Shown here in pieces: positions 1 through 6,128 of a stretch of DNA of 15,158 nt (position 1 is its first letter; each line of letters opens with the position of its first letter). The stretch is from Christensenella sp. UBA7707 (lineage in GTDB: Bacteria; Bacillota; Clostridia; Christensenellales; CAG-138). The stretch is taken from assembly GCA_002482435.1 (NCBI GenBank), contig DLFZ01000126.1, positions 5,031 through 20,188 on the forward strand. Direction: 5' to 3'. The translations under genes were made by a program, and so were the position numbers. The notes beneath the pieces were generated by a model. It saw only the letters and a list, made by a program, of their open reading frames with translations, had not been told where the DNA came from and did no database searches.

Positions 1-236
1 GCAACATCCGTTTCGCCGGAAATGAAGCTTGCGCTCACCTCGTCGGGCGCGCCGGAAAGGGTAATGTTATAAAGGCTTTGGTATTCCTGCCCCATCAGCG
101 CCACAAGGCCCATGCCCGTGGGGCCTTTGAGCGCGGCGATGCGAATGGCGGTATTGTCCGTTTGCGCGGCGCAGCCGAGCAACGAGCCTGCGAGAAGGAG
201 CGCGGCAAGAACCGCGACGGTCATTTTTTTGAACAT
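1..236 (-). CDS. Substrate-binding lipoprotein of an ABC transporter, N-terminal part only
   Basis: The gene begins at ATG 236-234 and runs off the left edge, so only the first 78 codons are visible. Residues 1-22 form a lipoprotein signal peptide: basic start (MFKK), hydrophobic core, and lipobox LLGC with the lipidated Cys at 22. The mature part opens with a strand and glycine loop (IRIAALKGPTGMGLVALM), then YNITLSGAPDEVSASFISGETDV. This resembles clostridial substrate-binding proteins of the NitT/TauT-like ABC class; that assignment is by remembered family resemblance. The protein would be anchored outside the membrane and hand a small solute to a permease not in view. An AAGGGGG ribosome binding site (242-248) overlaps the end of the crp-like gene 12 nt upstream, so the two are almost certainly co-transcribed. 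An alternative start at Met5 is possible but has worse spacing. Confidence 0.72.
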   Translation of the reverse strand, partial: MFKKMTVAVLAALLLAGSLLGCAAQTDNTAIRIAALKGPTGMGLVALMGQEYQSLYNITLSGAPDEVSASFISGETDV

Positions 237-248
237 CGGTGAACCCCC

Positions 249-905
249 TTACAATAAATAGATGGTATTTCCCTCGCGTTTTATTCTGCCCTGCTCTTCA
301 AGCTCATCCATGACGCGGTAGAGCGAGGCGCGGCTGATGCTAAGTGTGCCCGCAAGCGCGCGCATGCCGTGCGGCAGGCGAATAGTTCCGTTTTGTGCGC
401 TTTGCGCGAGGTGGCTATAAAGCTTTTCCGCCGCCGTCGGTGAGGCGATGCTCTCGATGCGGTCGGTGAGAAAATGCACGCGCTCGGTGAGGTAGGCGAT
501 GTAGCGCTCCGCAAACGCGAAGTTTTCGCGCATGAGGGTTTTGAGCCAGCTTTCGGAAAAGAACAAAACCTTGCAGCCGCGGCGCGTGCGCACTTGCGTG
601 GCGGCCTCGGCATCGCTTAAAAACATGGTCGCCGCGCCGAAACAGCTGGACGGAGTGAGGACGCTCATCAAAAGCCCCTCCTGCGCGTTCGCGTCGCGGC
701 GCTTATAAACGTCCGCTTCGCCCTCGACGATCACCCCAAGCGCGCGCATACGTTCGCCTGCGGCCATAACAACCGCGCCCGCACAAAACGCCTCAAGTCT
801 TGCGCCCTCGAGCGCGCGGGGGAAGAACGCTTCGTCCATGCCGCGAAATACGGCGTTCTGTTTGAAAAATGCCAGTTCTGTTTCGGTCAAGCCGGTGCCG
901 TTCAA
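249..905 (-). CDS. Crp/Fnr-family transcriptional regulator
   Basis: A 218-residue protein with the two-domain Crp/Fnr plan. A cyclic-nucleotide-binding-type beta roll spans about residues 15-117, a long dimer helix about 120-150, and a C-terminal winged helix-turn-helix about 155-218 (recognition helix in SISRASLYRVMDELEEQG, wing RIKREGNTIYL). The phosphate-binding cassette region reads FGAATMFLSDAEAATQVRT. It lacks the Glu of the usual FGE and the Arg-Ser pair that contact cAMP in CRP, so another effector or none is likely. There is no N-terminal Cys cluster for an Fnr-type iron-sulfur centre. The start is placed at TTG 905-903 because GGAGG at 914-918 lies 8 nt upstream; the in-frame GTG at 914-912 falls inside that ribosome binding site. 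It is transcribed with the downstream lipoprotein gene, which it may control. Confidence 0.85.
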   Translation of the reverse strand: MNGTGLTETELAFFKQNAVFRGMDEAFFPRALEGARLEAFCAGAVVMAAGERMRALGVIVEGEADVYKRRDANAQEGLLMSVLTPSSCFGAATMFLSDAEAATQVRTRRGCKVLFFSESWLKTLMRENFAFAERYIAYLTERVHFLTDRIESIASPTAAEKLYSHLAQSAQNGTIRLPHGMRALAGTLSISRASLYRVMDELEEQGRIKREGNTIYLL

Positions 906-928
906 CGCTCTCACCTCCGAGCAAGTGT

Positions 929-957
929 ATTATATAAGACAGTTTTTATTCTGTCAA
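929..957 (-). promoter_or_regulatory. Consensus sigma-A promoter of the crp-like gene
   Basis: Read on the minus strand, a -35 TTGACA (957-952), a 17-bp spacer and a -10 TATAAT (934-929) give a perfect housekeeping promoter. The start point would fall near 922, leaving a leader of about 17 nt that contains little besides the GGAGG ribosome binding site. This is a direct match to the consensus; the start point is inferred. Confidence 0.9.
938..955. promoter_or_regulatory. Dyad between -35 and -10 of the crp-like promoter (candidate operator)
   Basis: GACAG (938-942) and CTGTC (951-955) form a 5-8-5 inverted repeat that fills the spacer of the promoter and overlaps its -35 box. A dimer bound here would block RNA polymerase. 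The regulator encoded just downstream is a dimeric winged-helix protein, so autorepression is a natural guess, not shown by the sequence. Confidence 0.45.
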
Positions 958-1010
958 CATTTTAACAAACGAAACTGCGCCACAAATATTTTTTTGCTTT
1001 TTAGCACCGA

Positions 1011-1035
1011 AAAAGCCCGTGTTGCGGGCTATTTT
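1011..1035. terminator. Hairpin with T-tracts between divergent crp-like gene and motA
   Basis: AGCCCG (1014-1019) pairs with CGGGCT (1025-1030) around a 5-nt loop. Read leftward, the stem runs straight into five T; read rightward it is followed by ATTTTT. It can act as a short bidirectional intrinsic terminator. No gene ends here on either strand, so it would insulate the two divergent promoters from read-through. Confidence 0.55.
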
Positions 1036-1058
1036 TCAAAAAAATAAATCTGTCGTGC

Positions 1059-1089
1059 GAGAAAAATGAATTTATGTTAAGTTTTTCTC
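1059..1089. repeat. 8-15-8 inverted repeat at the motAB promoter
   Basis: GAGAAAAA (1059-1066) and TTTTTCTC (1082-1089) are perfect inverted copies 15 nt apart, covering the -35 side of the candidate motAB promoter. It could be an operator or a chance product of A/T-rich DNA. Confidence 0.4.
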
Positions 1090-1105
1090 CGATTTATGAC
1101 GATAT
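1077..1105 (+). promoter_or_regulatory. Candidate sigma-D (sigma-28) promoter of motAB
   Basis: A -35-like TTAAGTTT (1077-1084) and a -10-like GACGATAT (1098-1105) resemble the flagellar sigma consensus (TAAA, about 15 nt, GCCGATAT): 7 of 8 bases at the -10, and TAAG with a 16-nt spacer at the -35. The overlapping TATAAG (1103-1108) has no good sigma-A -35 at the right distance. Sigma-D control is the norm for motility genes. The predicted start is near 1112, giving a leader of about 45 nt. Confidence 0.55.
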
Positions 1106-1156
1106 AAGTATTGATATCATGGCGCTGCGGTTTATCCGCTTAAGTGAGGTGGAACA

Positions 1157-1960
1157 ATGGGCATAGCCACAATCCTCGGTCTTTTACTCGGCTTCGGTTC
1201 GCTGCTCGTCGGGTTCTTTTTGGAAAAAGGCGAACCTGCGATGCTCGTGCAGATCAGCCCGATCATCATCATTTTCGGCGGCACGTTCGGCGCGCTGTTT
1301 GTTTCGTTTGGCATCAAAGACATCGCTAAGGTGCCGAAGCTTCTCGGGCAGGCTCTTTCCAACCCCAAAACCTCGCTTCGTGAAACAATGGAAACCATCG
1401 TGGATCTTTCCGTAAAGGCGAAACGCGAGGGCATTTTGGTGCTCGAGGCCGTGGTGCGCGACGAAGCGTTTGCCAAAAAAAACGATCCGCTGCTTGTGAA
1501 GGGGCTTAACCTTCTTCTCAACCGTCTCGATACGGCGGTGCTGCGTGAAATCCTTGAAAACGACCTGCACGTACACGAGCAAATCAAAAAGCGCGAAATT
1601 TCCATGTTTGAGGCCATGGGCGGCTATTCGCCCACCATGGGCGTTATCGGCACGGTTATGGGCCTTATCGTGGTGCTGGCCAACATGGGCGAGGATTCCT
1701 CCGAGTTGGTGCACGGCATTAGTGCCGCGTTCATCGCAACGTTGTACGGCGTTTTGTTCGCAAATATTTTGTACCTCCCCGTTGCGAACAAGCTGACGCT
1801 TCTTCTGAAGCAGGAAATGCTCGGCAAGGAACTCATCATCGACGGCGTGCTCGCCATCAACGAATTTGAAAACCCGATGGCCATCAAGGAGCGCCTGCTC
1901 CCGTACCTGAAGTACGCGGGTGAAAAGGAAACCGCCGGCAAAGAGGGCGGCGGAACATGA
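1157..1960 (+). CDS. motA: Flagellar motor stator protein MotA
   Basis: A 267-residue inner-membrane protein of the MotA/TolQ/ExbB proton-channel family. With MotB it forms the ion-conducting stator that drives flagellar rotation. Transmembrane segments are visible at about residues 2-21, 32-52, 157-177 and 187-208, with a large charged cytoplasmic loop between the second and third. That loop has Arg90 and Glu97 in AKREGILVLE, matching the E. coli R90/E98 residues that engage the rotor protein FliG. Pro159 (YSPTMGVIGTVMGL) and Pro208 (LYLPVANKL) correspond to the conserved channel prolines. The start ATG at 1157 follows GAGGTGG (1146-1152). The stop overlaps the motB start by ATGA, implying translational coupling. 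Other flagellar genes are not in view. Confidence 0.95.
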   Translation: MGIATILGLLLGFGSLLVGFFLEKGEPAMLVQISPIIIIFGGTFGALFVSFGIKDIAKVPKLLGQALSNPKTSLRETMETIVDLSVKAKREGILVLEAVVRDEAFAKKNDPLLVKGLNLLLNRLDTAVLREILENDLHVHEQIKKREISMFEAMGGYSPTMGVIGTVMGLIVVLANMGEDSSELVHGISAAFIATLYGVLFANILYLPVANKLTLLLKQEMLGKELIIDGVLAINEFENPMAIKERLLPYLKYAGEKETAGKEGGGT

Positions 1961-2817
1961 GTAAGCGGCAGCAGCATGAAGAAAAGCACGGCAACCACGA
2001 GCGTTGGATGCTGACCTATGCGGATATGATCACGCTGCTTTTGGCGCTCTTCATCCTGCTTTTTTCCATCAGCAACGTGGATGCCGCAAAGTATAAGGAG
2101 CTTTCCAAAAAATTCGGCGAGGTGTTCAACCCCGACAGGCTCACTATGGGCGACGGCAGCAGTGCAGGCGACGGCAGCGAAGGCGACGGCACGGAAGGAA
2201 CGCCCACGCCCAGCGAATATACCGGCATTTCCGGCACCAGCACAACGCCCCCGCCGTTCATCTTTTTCCCCGCACAGCCGGGGGAGGGGATGGATCTCGA
2301 CGAGCTTCAAATGAAGATCAGCGACCTTATTGAGAAAAACAACCTCAATGGGTATGCAAGTGTGCATACCGAGGACCGCGGCGTGGTTGTAAGCCTTGTG
2401 GAGGGGATGCTTTTCCCGTCCGGCTCGGCCGAAATCAACGACGAGGCGTACACGATTTTGTATCAGCTCATCGAGATCATCCAGTCGGTGAACAACTACA
2501 TCCGCGTGGAGGGCTCCACCGACAACGTGCCCATCCACAGCGCGCGCTACAAAGACAACTGGGCCCTCGCGGCCGATCGCGCCGCCAATGTGGCGCGCGT
2601 GATGATGCTTGAGGGCGTGGATCCAAAGCGTATCACGGTGATAAGCTACGGCGAATATCGCCCCGTTGCGCCAAACGACGCCGAGGAGAACCGCCGGCTC
2701 AACCGCCGCGTGGACGTGGTGTTTTTGAACTCCGAGCTCGACGTGTACGAGCCGGGCAATTCCTCCGAACCGATGCAAAGCTCCACGCCTACCGCGTCGC
2801 CCACGCCCGCACCGTAA
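1957..2817 (+). CDS. motB: Flagellar motor stator protein MotB
   Basis: A 286-residue protein with a short basic cytoplasmic N-terminus, one transmembrane helix (about 19-39), a low-complexity linker, and a C-terminal OmpA/MotB peptidoglycan-binding domain (about 142-258, ending NRRLNRRVDVVFL). Asp23 in TYADMITLLLALF is the proton-carrying residue of the stator channel (E. coli Asp32). The segment at about 65-111 is rich in Gly, Asp, Ser, Thr and Pro and includes a triple GDG(S/T) repeat; it likely covers the plug and periplasmic linker. A 20-residue Ser/Thr/Pro tail ends the protein. Asp directly followed by Met-Ile-Thr is common to proton-type MotB, but proton versus sodium use cannot be settled here. 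The start overlaps the motA stop, and the terminator at 2877-2900 closes the two-gene operon. Confidence 0.95.
   Translation: MSKRQQHEEKHGNHERWMLTYADMITLLLALFILLFSISNVDAAKYKELSKKFGEVFNPDRLTMGDGSSAGDGSEGDGTEGTPTPSEYTGISGTSTTPPPFIFFPAQPGEGMDLDELQMKISDLIEKNNLNGYASVHTEDRGVVVSLVEGMLFPSGSAEINDEAYTILYQLIEIIQSVNNYIRVEGSTDNVPIHSARYKDNWALAADRAANVARVMMLEGVDPKRITVISYGEYRPVAPNDAEENRRLNRRVDVVFLNSELDVYEPGNSSEPMQSSTPTASPTPAP
2149..2196 (+). repeat. Short imperfect tandem repeat inside motB
   Basis: Three copies beginning GGCGACGGCA start at 2149, 2167 and 2182 (18, 15 and 15 nt), encoding GDGSSA, GDGSE and GDGTE from residue 65. All unit lengths are multiples of three, so copy-number change would lengthen or shorten the MotB linker without a frameshift. 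Confidence 0.7.
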
Positions 2818-2876
2818 AAGGGTAAAGGGAAGGGTAGCGGTCGAAGGAAAATGTTCTATATTATATAAAACACGAA

Positions 2877-2900
2877 GGGCGGCCGCAGGGCCGCTCTTTT
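2877..2900 (+). terminator. Intrinsic terminator of motAB
   Basis: GGGCGGCC (2877-2884) pairs with GGCCGCTC (2889-2896), eight pairs with one G-T wobble, around loop GCAG, and is followed by TTTT. Two A before and two of the T after can extend the stem. It lies 60 nt past the motB stop and separates motility from the ribosomal cluster. Confidence 0.88.
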
Positions 2901-3157
2901 CTGCGCACAACGCAAACTGTAAGCTTGCAATTCACGCGCCGCCAAATCTTTCAAAAGATTTCCCCCAACGCCATTAAAAACCGTTTGCCATTTCGGCAAG
3001 GATGTGGTTGTATAGATAAGGAAATAATTTTTTGGAAAAATCATGGGGAAATGCGAATTACTTAGGAATGTTTGTTCCTTTTTGGGCATGAAACACGCGG
3101 GCGCGTGTGCATTGGAAGGTTTTTTGAAAAAAACCTTGTTTTCTTAGAAAAAAAGCC
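2901..3157. other. Intergenic stretch without a gene; A/T-rich palindromes
   Basis: No reading frame here has a plausible start, ribosome binding site and family-like product. It is visibly richer in A/T than the neighbouring genes. It holds several dyads: 2944-2961 (AAATCTTT / AAAGATTT), 2985-2999 (TTGCC / GGCAA), 3064-3079 (AGGAA / TTCCT then T run, a weak rightward terminator shape), 3093-3108 (ACACGC / GCGTGT) and 3116-3137 (AAGGTTTTTT / AAAAAACCTT). None is a recognised RNA family by eye. Confidence 0.5.
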
Positions 3158-3186
3158 TTGCAAACGGGCAAAAGTTCATGTATCAT
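3158..3186 (+). promoter_or_regulatory. Probable sigma-A promoter of the S10 operon
   Basis: TTGCAA (3158-3163), exactly 17 bp, then TATCAT (3181-3186; five of six bases of TATAAT). It is the best housekeeping promoter found between the motAB terminator and rpsJ, and predicts a start near 3193. The -35 matches at four of six positions only. Confidence 0.65.
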
Positions 3187-3194
3187 TGTACATG
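3177..3194. promoter_or_regulatory. Dyad over the -10 and start point of the S10 promoter
   Basis: CATGTA (3177-3182) and TACATG (3189-3194) are perfect 6-bp inverted arms with a 6-bp centre, covering the -10 box and predicted start. The position suits a repressor site, but six-base arms can arise by chance and no matching regulator is in the window. Confidence 0.35.
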
Positions 3195-3383
3195 CTGCGC
3201 GCGAAGCGTATGTTTTTGTGCGCATAAATCGTTGGTCTCGCGGGAGGTTGCCGGCGTTTGCCATCCGGGTAATTTCTGCGGGGCGCCCACGAAACGGGCA
3301 ACGGGCTGTGCCCGGCCGAACCTTTTTAAAAAAGAAACACACGGCCGCGTGTACAACCGATACTAGAAGGAGGAAGAAATAAC
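3193..3383 (+). promoter_or_regulatory. 5' leader of the S10 operon, GC-rich and structured
   Basis: About 190 nt separate the predicted start from rpsJ. Visible elements are TGCGC/GCGCA arms near its 5' end (about 3194-3225), a self-complementary GGGCGCCC (3281-3288), two tandem ACGGGC copies (3294-3299, 3301-3306), a hairpin CGGGC-TGT-GCCCG (3302-3314), a T5-A6 tract (3323-3333), and ACACG-GCCG-CGTGT (3339-3352) just before the AAGGAGG site at 3367-3373. The two ACGGGC copies compete for the same GCCCG, so alternative folds are possible. In E. coli the S10 leader is bound by L4 for feedback; whether this leader works likewise is inference. Confidence 0.45.
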
Positions 3384-3692
3384 ATGGCAAATCAGAAGAT
3401 CCGCATCAAGCTCAAGGCCTATGAACACAACCTCATCGACCAGAGCGCTGAGAAAATCGTGGAAACGGCCAAGCGGACGGGTGCTCGCGTATCCGGCCCC
3501 ATCCCCCTGCCCACGGAAAAGGAGATCGTCACCATTCTCCGCTCCCCCCACAAGTATAAAGACAGCAGAGAGCAGTTCGAGATGCGTACCCACAAGCGTC
3601 TGATCGACATCCTCCAGCCTTCCGCCAAAACGGTGGACGCGCTGATGAAGCTCGATCTCCCCGCCGGTGTCGACATCGAGATCAAGCTTTGA
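3384..3692 (+). CDS. rpsJ: 30S ribosomal protein S10
   Basis: A 102-residue protein, the normal S10 length, first gene of the cluster. It sits in the 30S head beside S3 and S14, and in many bacteria also serves as NusE in transcription antitermination. The family pattern is clear: [29 protein letters not shown] at the start, then GPIPLPT and [16 protein letters not shown] in the long loop and second helix. The ATG at 3384 follows AAGGAGG (3367-3373). It ends in TGA with 20 nt before rplC. Confidence 0.98.
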   Translation: MANQKIRIKLKAYEHNLIDQSAEKIVETAKRTGARVSGPIPLPTEKEIVTILRSPHKYKDSREQFEMRTHKRLIDILQPSAKTVDALMKLDLPAGVDIEIKL

Positions 3693-3712
3693 TTATCGGA
3701 GGTGTAAGCAAC

Positions 3713-4339
3713 ATGAAAAAGGCTATTTTGGGCACAAAGGTCGGCATGACCCAGCTCTTCCGGGAAGACGGCACGATGATCCCCGTGACGGTCGTTCTCG
3801 CGGGCCCCTGCCCTGTGGTTCAGAAGAAGACCGCCGAACACGACGGCTACGAGGCCGTTCAGGTCGCGTTTAAGCCCATCCGCGAGCGGCTCATCACCAA
3901 GCCCATGCTCGGCCACTTCAAGAAGGCCGGCCAAGGTGCCTACCGCTACGTGCGCGAGTTCAAGTTCTGCGACGCCGCTTCCTACGAAGTGGGTCAGGTC
4001 ATCAAGGCGGACATGTTCCAGCCCGGCGACCGTGTAGACGTAGTCGGCACCAGCAAAGGCAAGGGCTTTGAGGGCAACATCAAGCGTTGGAATCAGGCCC
4101 GCGGCCGCAAGACCCACGGCTCCCATTCCTACCGCGTTCCCGGTTCTTTGAGCGCGAACACCTACCCGGGCGAAGTCTTTAGGACCAAGCACCTTCCGGG
4201 CCACATGGGTCACGAGCGCATCACGGTTCAGAACCTTGAGGTCGTCCGTGCGGACGCCGAGCGCAATTTGCTGCTCATCAAGGGCGCGATCCCCGGAGCC
4301 AAGGGCGGCTTGGTCATCGTGCGGGAAACCGTAAAGTAA
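3713..4339 (+). CDS. rplC: 50S ribosomal protein L3
   Basis: A 208-residue early-assembly protein that binds 23S rRNA near the peptidyl transferase centre. It begins [16 protein letters not shown], the family hallmark. The long loop that reaches into the ribosome core is at about 122-166 ([22 protein letters not shown] to [10 protein letters not shown]), and the conserved end is [23 protein letters not shown] 3713 is chosen over an in-frame TTG at 3689 because GGAGG (3698-3702) lies 10 nt before it and the family starts at MKK; the longer version would overlap rpsJ and include the ribosome binding site. Confidence 0.97.
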   Translation: MKKAILGTKVGMTQLFREDGTMIPVTVVLAGPCPVVQKKTAEHDGYEAVQVAFKPIRERLITKPMLGHFKKAGQGAYRYVREFKFCDAASYEVGQVIKADMFQPGDRVDVVGTSKGKGFEGNIKRWNQARGRKTHGSHSYRVPGSLSANTYPGEVFRTKHLPGHMGHERITVQNLEVVRADAERNLLLIKGAIPGAKGGLVIVRETVK

Positions 4340-4365
4340 GAGCCGATTGAAAGGAGAAAGCAAAA

Positions 4366-4986
4366 ATGCCTAAGGTTGCATTGTACAATATCGCCGGCAA
4401 GAGCGTTGGCGAAATCGAGCTGAGCGAAGACGTGTTCGGCATCGAAGTCAACACGGCCGCCATGCATGCTGCGGTAAGGGCTTACCTTGCCAATCAGCGC
4501 CAGGGCACCCAGAGCGCCCTCACCCGCGCCGAAGTAAGCGGCGGCGGCATCAAGCCCTGGAAGCAGAAGGGCACCGGCCGCGCCCGTCAGGGTTCCACCC
4601 GCTCCCCGCAGTGGAGGCACGGCGGCGTGGTGTTCGCGCCCAAGCCGCGCGACTACCGCATTAACCTTAACCGCAAGGTAAAGCGCCTTGCCCTTAAGAG
4701 CGCCCTCACGAGCAAAGTCAACGAAAAGTCCATCATCGTGTTCGACGCGCTGGACCTTTCCGCCCCCAAGACCAAGGAAATGGTCAAAGTATTGAGCGCC
4801 GTAAACGTGAACCGCGCGCTTGTGGTACTGCCCGAGAAGAACGAGACTGTGGAACGCGCCGCCTCCAACATCCAGGGCGTCAAGACCACCCTCGTGGGCA
4901 CGCTTAACACCTACGAAGTGCTCAAGTATGAAACGCTGATCCTCACCAAGGATTCGCTCGCAAAAATCGAGGAGGTGTACAACTGA
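4366..4986 (+). CDS. rplD: 50S ribosomal protein L4
   Basis: A 206-residue protein of usual length that lines the nascent-peptide exit tunnel with L22. The extended tunnel loop is recognisable at about 58-95: [19 protein letters not shown], then [19 protein letters not shown]. The globular part follows ([27 protein letters not shown]). In E. coli L4 also represses its own operon by binding the S10 leader; the structured leader upstream makes this worth considering here. The start ATG 4366 follows AAGGAG (4351-4356). The stop shares one base with the rplW start (TGATG), so the two are translationally coupled. Confidence 0.97.
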   Translation: MPKVALYNIAGKSVGEIELSEDVFGIEVNTAAMHAAVRAYLANQRQGTQSALTRAEVSGGGIKPWKQKGTGRARQGSTRSPQWRHGGVVFAPKPRDYRINLNRKVKRLALKSALTSKVNEKSIIVFDALDLSAPKTKEMVKVLSAVNVNRALVVLPEKNETVERAASNIQGVKTTLVGTLNTYEVLKYETLILTKDSLAKIEEVYN

Positions 4987-5282
4987 TGAAAAACGCGCAT
5001 GACATCATCGTCAAGCCCGTACTCACCGAGAAGAGCTACGACATCCTGCCCGGCAAGACTTACACCTTCATCGTCGACAAGAAGGCGTCCAAGACCGAGA
5101 TTCGCCAGGCCATTGAAGAAGTGTTCGGCGTAAAGGTCGACAGCGTCAACACCATCAACAACCTCGGCAAAATGAAGAGGCAGGGCATTCACGAGGGCCG
5201 TCGTCCCTCCACGAAGAAAGCCTACGTCAAGCTGAAGGAGAACTCCAAGGGCATCGAGTTCTTCGACAGCCTCGCGCAGTAA
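4986..5282 (+). CDS. rplW: 50S ribosomal protein L23
   Basis: A 98-residue protein at the tunnel exit, where it is the docking site for trigger factor and the signal recognition particle. The N-terminal IIVKPVLTEKSYDI and the segment KASKTEIRQAIEEVFGVKVDSVNTI are family signatures; the basic loop KMKRQGIHEGRRPSTKKAYVKL follows. The GGAGG site (4971-4975) lies in the end of rplD, and the start overlaps that gene's stop by one base. Confidence 0.97.
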   Translation: MKNAHDIIVKPVLTEKSYDILPGKTYTFIVDKKASKTEIRQAIEEVFGVKVDSVNTINNLGKMKRQGIHEGRRPSTKKAYVKLKENSKGIEFFDSLAQ

Positions 5283-5294
5283 GGAGGCGTACAT

Positions 5295-6128
5295 ATGGCA
5301 ATTCGCAAGATTAAGCCCACAACCCCGGGCCAGCGCTTTATGACTGTTTCCTCGTTTGAGGAAATCACCTGCACCGAGCCGGAACGCTCCCTCGTTGAAG
5401 ATCTCAAGAGCAGCGGCGGCCGCAACAACGCAGGCCGCATCACCGTCCGCCACCGCGGCGGCGGCGCGAAGCGCAAGTACCGCATCATCGACTTCAAGCG
5501 CAACAAGGACGGCATCCCCGCGAAGGTTGCTACCATCGAATACGACCCCAACCGCAGCGCGAACATCGCCCTTCTCAATTATGTTGACGGCGAAAAGCGC
5601 TACATCATCGCTCCTTTGGGACTCCGCGTGGGCGACACTGTTGTAAGCGGCGAGGGTGCCGACATCAAGGTCGGCAACGCCATGCAGATCCGTCAGATCC
5701 CGCTCGGCACCATGATTCACTGCATCGAGCTCAAGCCCGGCAAGGGTGCGCAGCTTGTACGCAGCGCCGGCAATGCCGCGCAGCTGATGGCCAAAGAAGG
5801 CGCGTATGCGCAGGTAAGGCTCCCCAGCGGCGAAGTGCGCCTCATCCCCATGAACGCGAAAGCGACCATCGGCCAGGTCGGCAACATCGACCACGAGAAC
5901 ATCAAGCTCGGTAAGGCCGGCCGCACTCGCCACAAGGGCTTCAGGCCCACTGTGCGCGGCAGCGTCATGAACCCGGTGGACCACCCGCACGGCGGCGGCG
6001 AAGGCAAAGCGCCCATCGGCCGTCCCGGCCCTGTAACACCGTGGGGCAAGCCCGCTCTTGGTTACAAGACCCGCAAGACCAAGAACGTCAACAACAAGTT
6101 CATCGTCCGCCGTCGCAACGGCAAGTGA
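5295..6128 (+). CDS. rplB: 50S ribosomal protein L2
   Basis: A 277-residue protein of standard length and one of the most conserved of the large subunit, needed for subunit joining and peptidyl transferase activity. Features seen: [24 protein letters not shown] in the N-terminal RNA-binding part, an SH3-like barrel region about 80-190, and the C-terminal [18 protein letters not shown] containing His230, equivalent to the functionally important E. coli His229. It ends with a basic tail ([10 protein letters not shown]). TAAGGAGG at the rplW stop supplies the ribosome binding site, 12 nt before ATG 5295. Confidence 0.98.
   Translation: MAIRKIKPTTPGQRFMTVSSFEEITCTEPERSLVEDLKSSGGRNNAGRITVRHRGGGAKRKYRIIDFKRNKDGIPAKVATIEYDPNRSANIALLNYVDGEKRYIIAPLGLRVGDTVVSGEGADIKVGNAMQIRQIPLGTMIHCIELKPGKGAQLVRSAGNAAQLMAKEGAYAQVRLPSGEVRLIPMNAKATIGQVGNIDHENIKLGKAGRTRHKGFRPTVRGSVMNPVDHPHGGGEGKAPIGRPGPVTPWGKPALGYKTRKTKNVNNKFIVRRRNGK

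Noticed and set aside
838..1047. A 69-codon plus-strand frame between the Crp-like gene and motA
   Set aside because: It starts inside the Crp-like gene on the opposite strand and runs through its promoter and the hairpin; no ribosome binding site.
1624..2910. A 428-codon open frame on the minus strand across motA and motB
   Set aside because: It is antisense to two well-recognised genes, has no family resemblance, and its openness follows from GC-rich codon use on the sense strand.
3302..3328. Possible intrinsic attenuator in the S10 leader (CGGGC hairpin then T run)
   Set aside because: The T run begins about 8 nt after the stem, too far for a standard terminator; kept only as part of the structured leader.
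3158..3382. A 74-codon plus-strand frame in the S10 leader
   Set aside because: Its start is a TTG inside the -35 box of the predicted promoter, with no ribosome binding site and no recognisable product.
3058..3390. Minus-strand frames of 77 to 110 codons in the motB-rpsJ gap
   Set aside because: No ribosome binding site or recognisable domain; they overlap the terminator, promoter or leader of plus-strand units.
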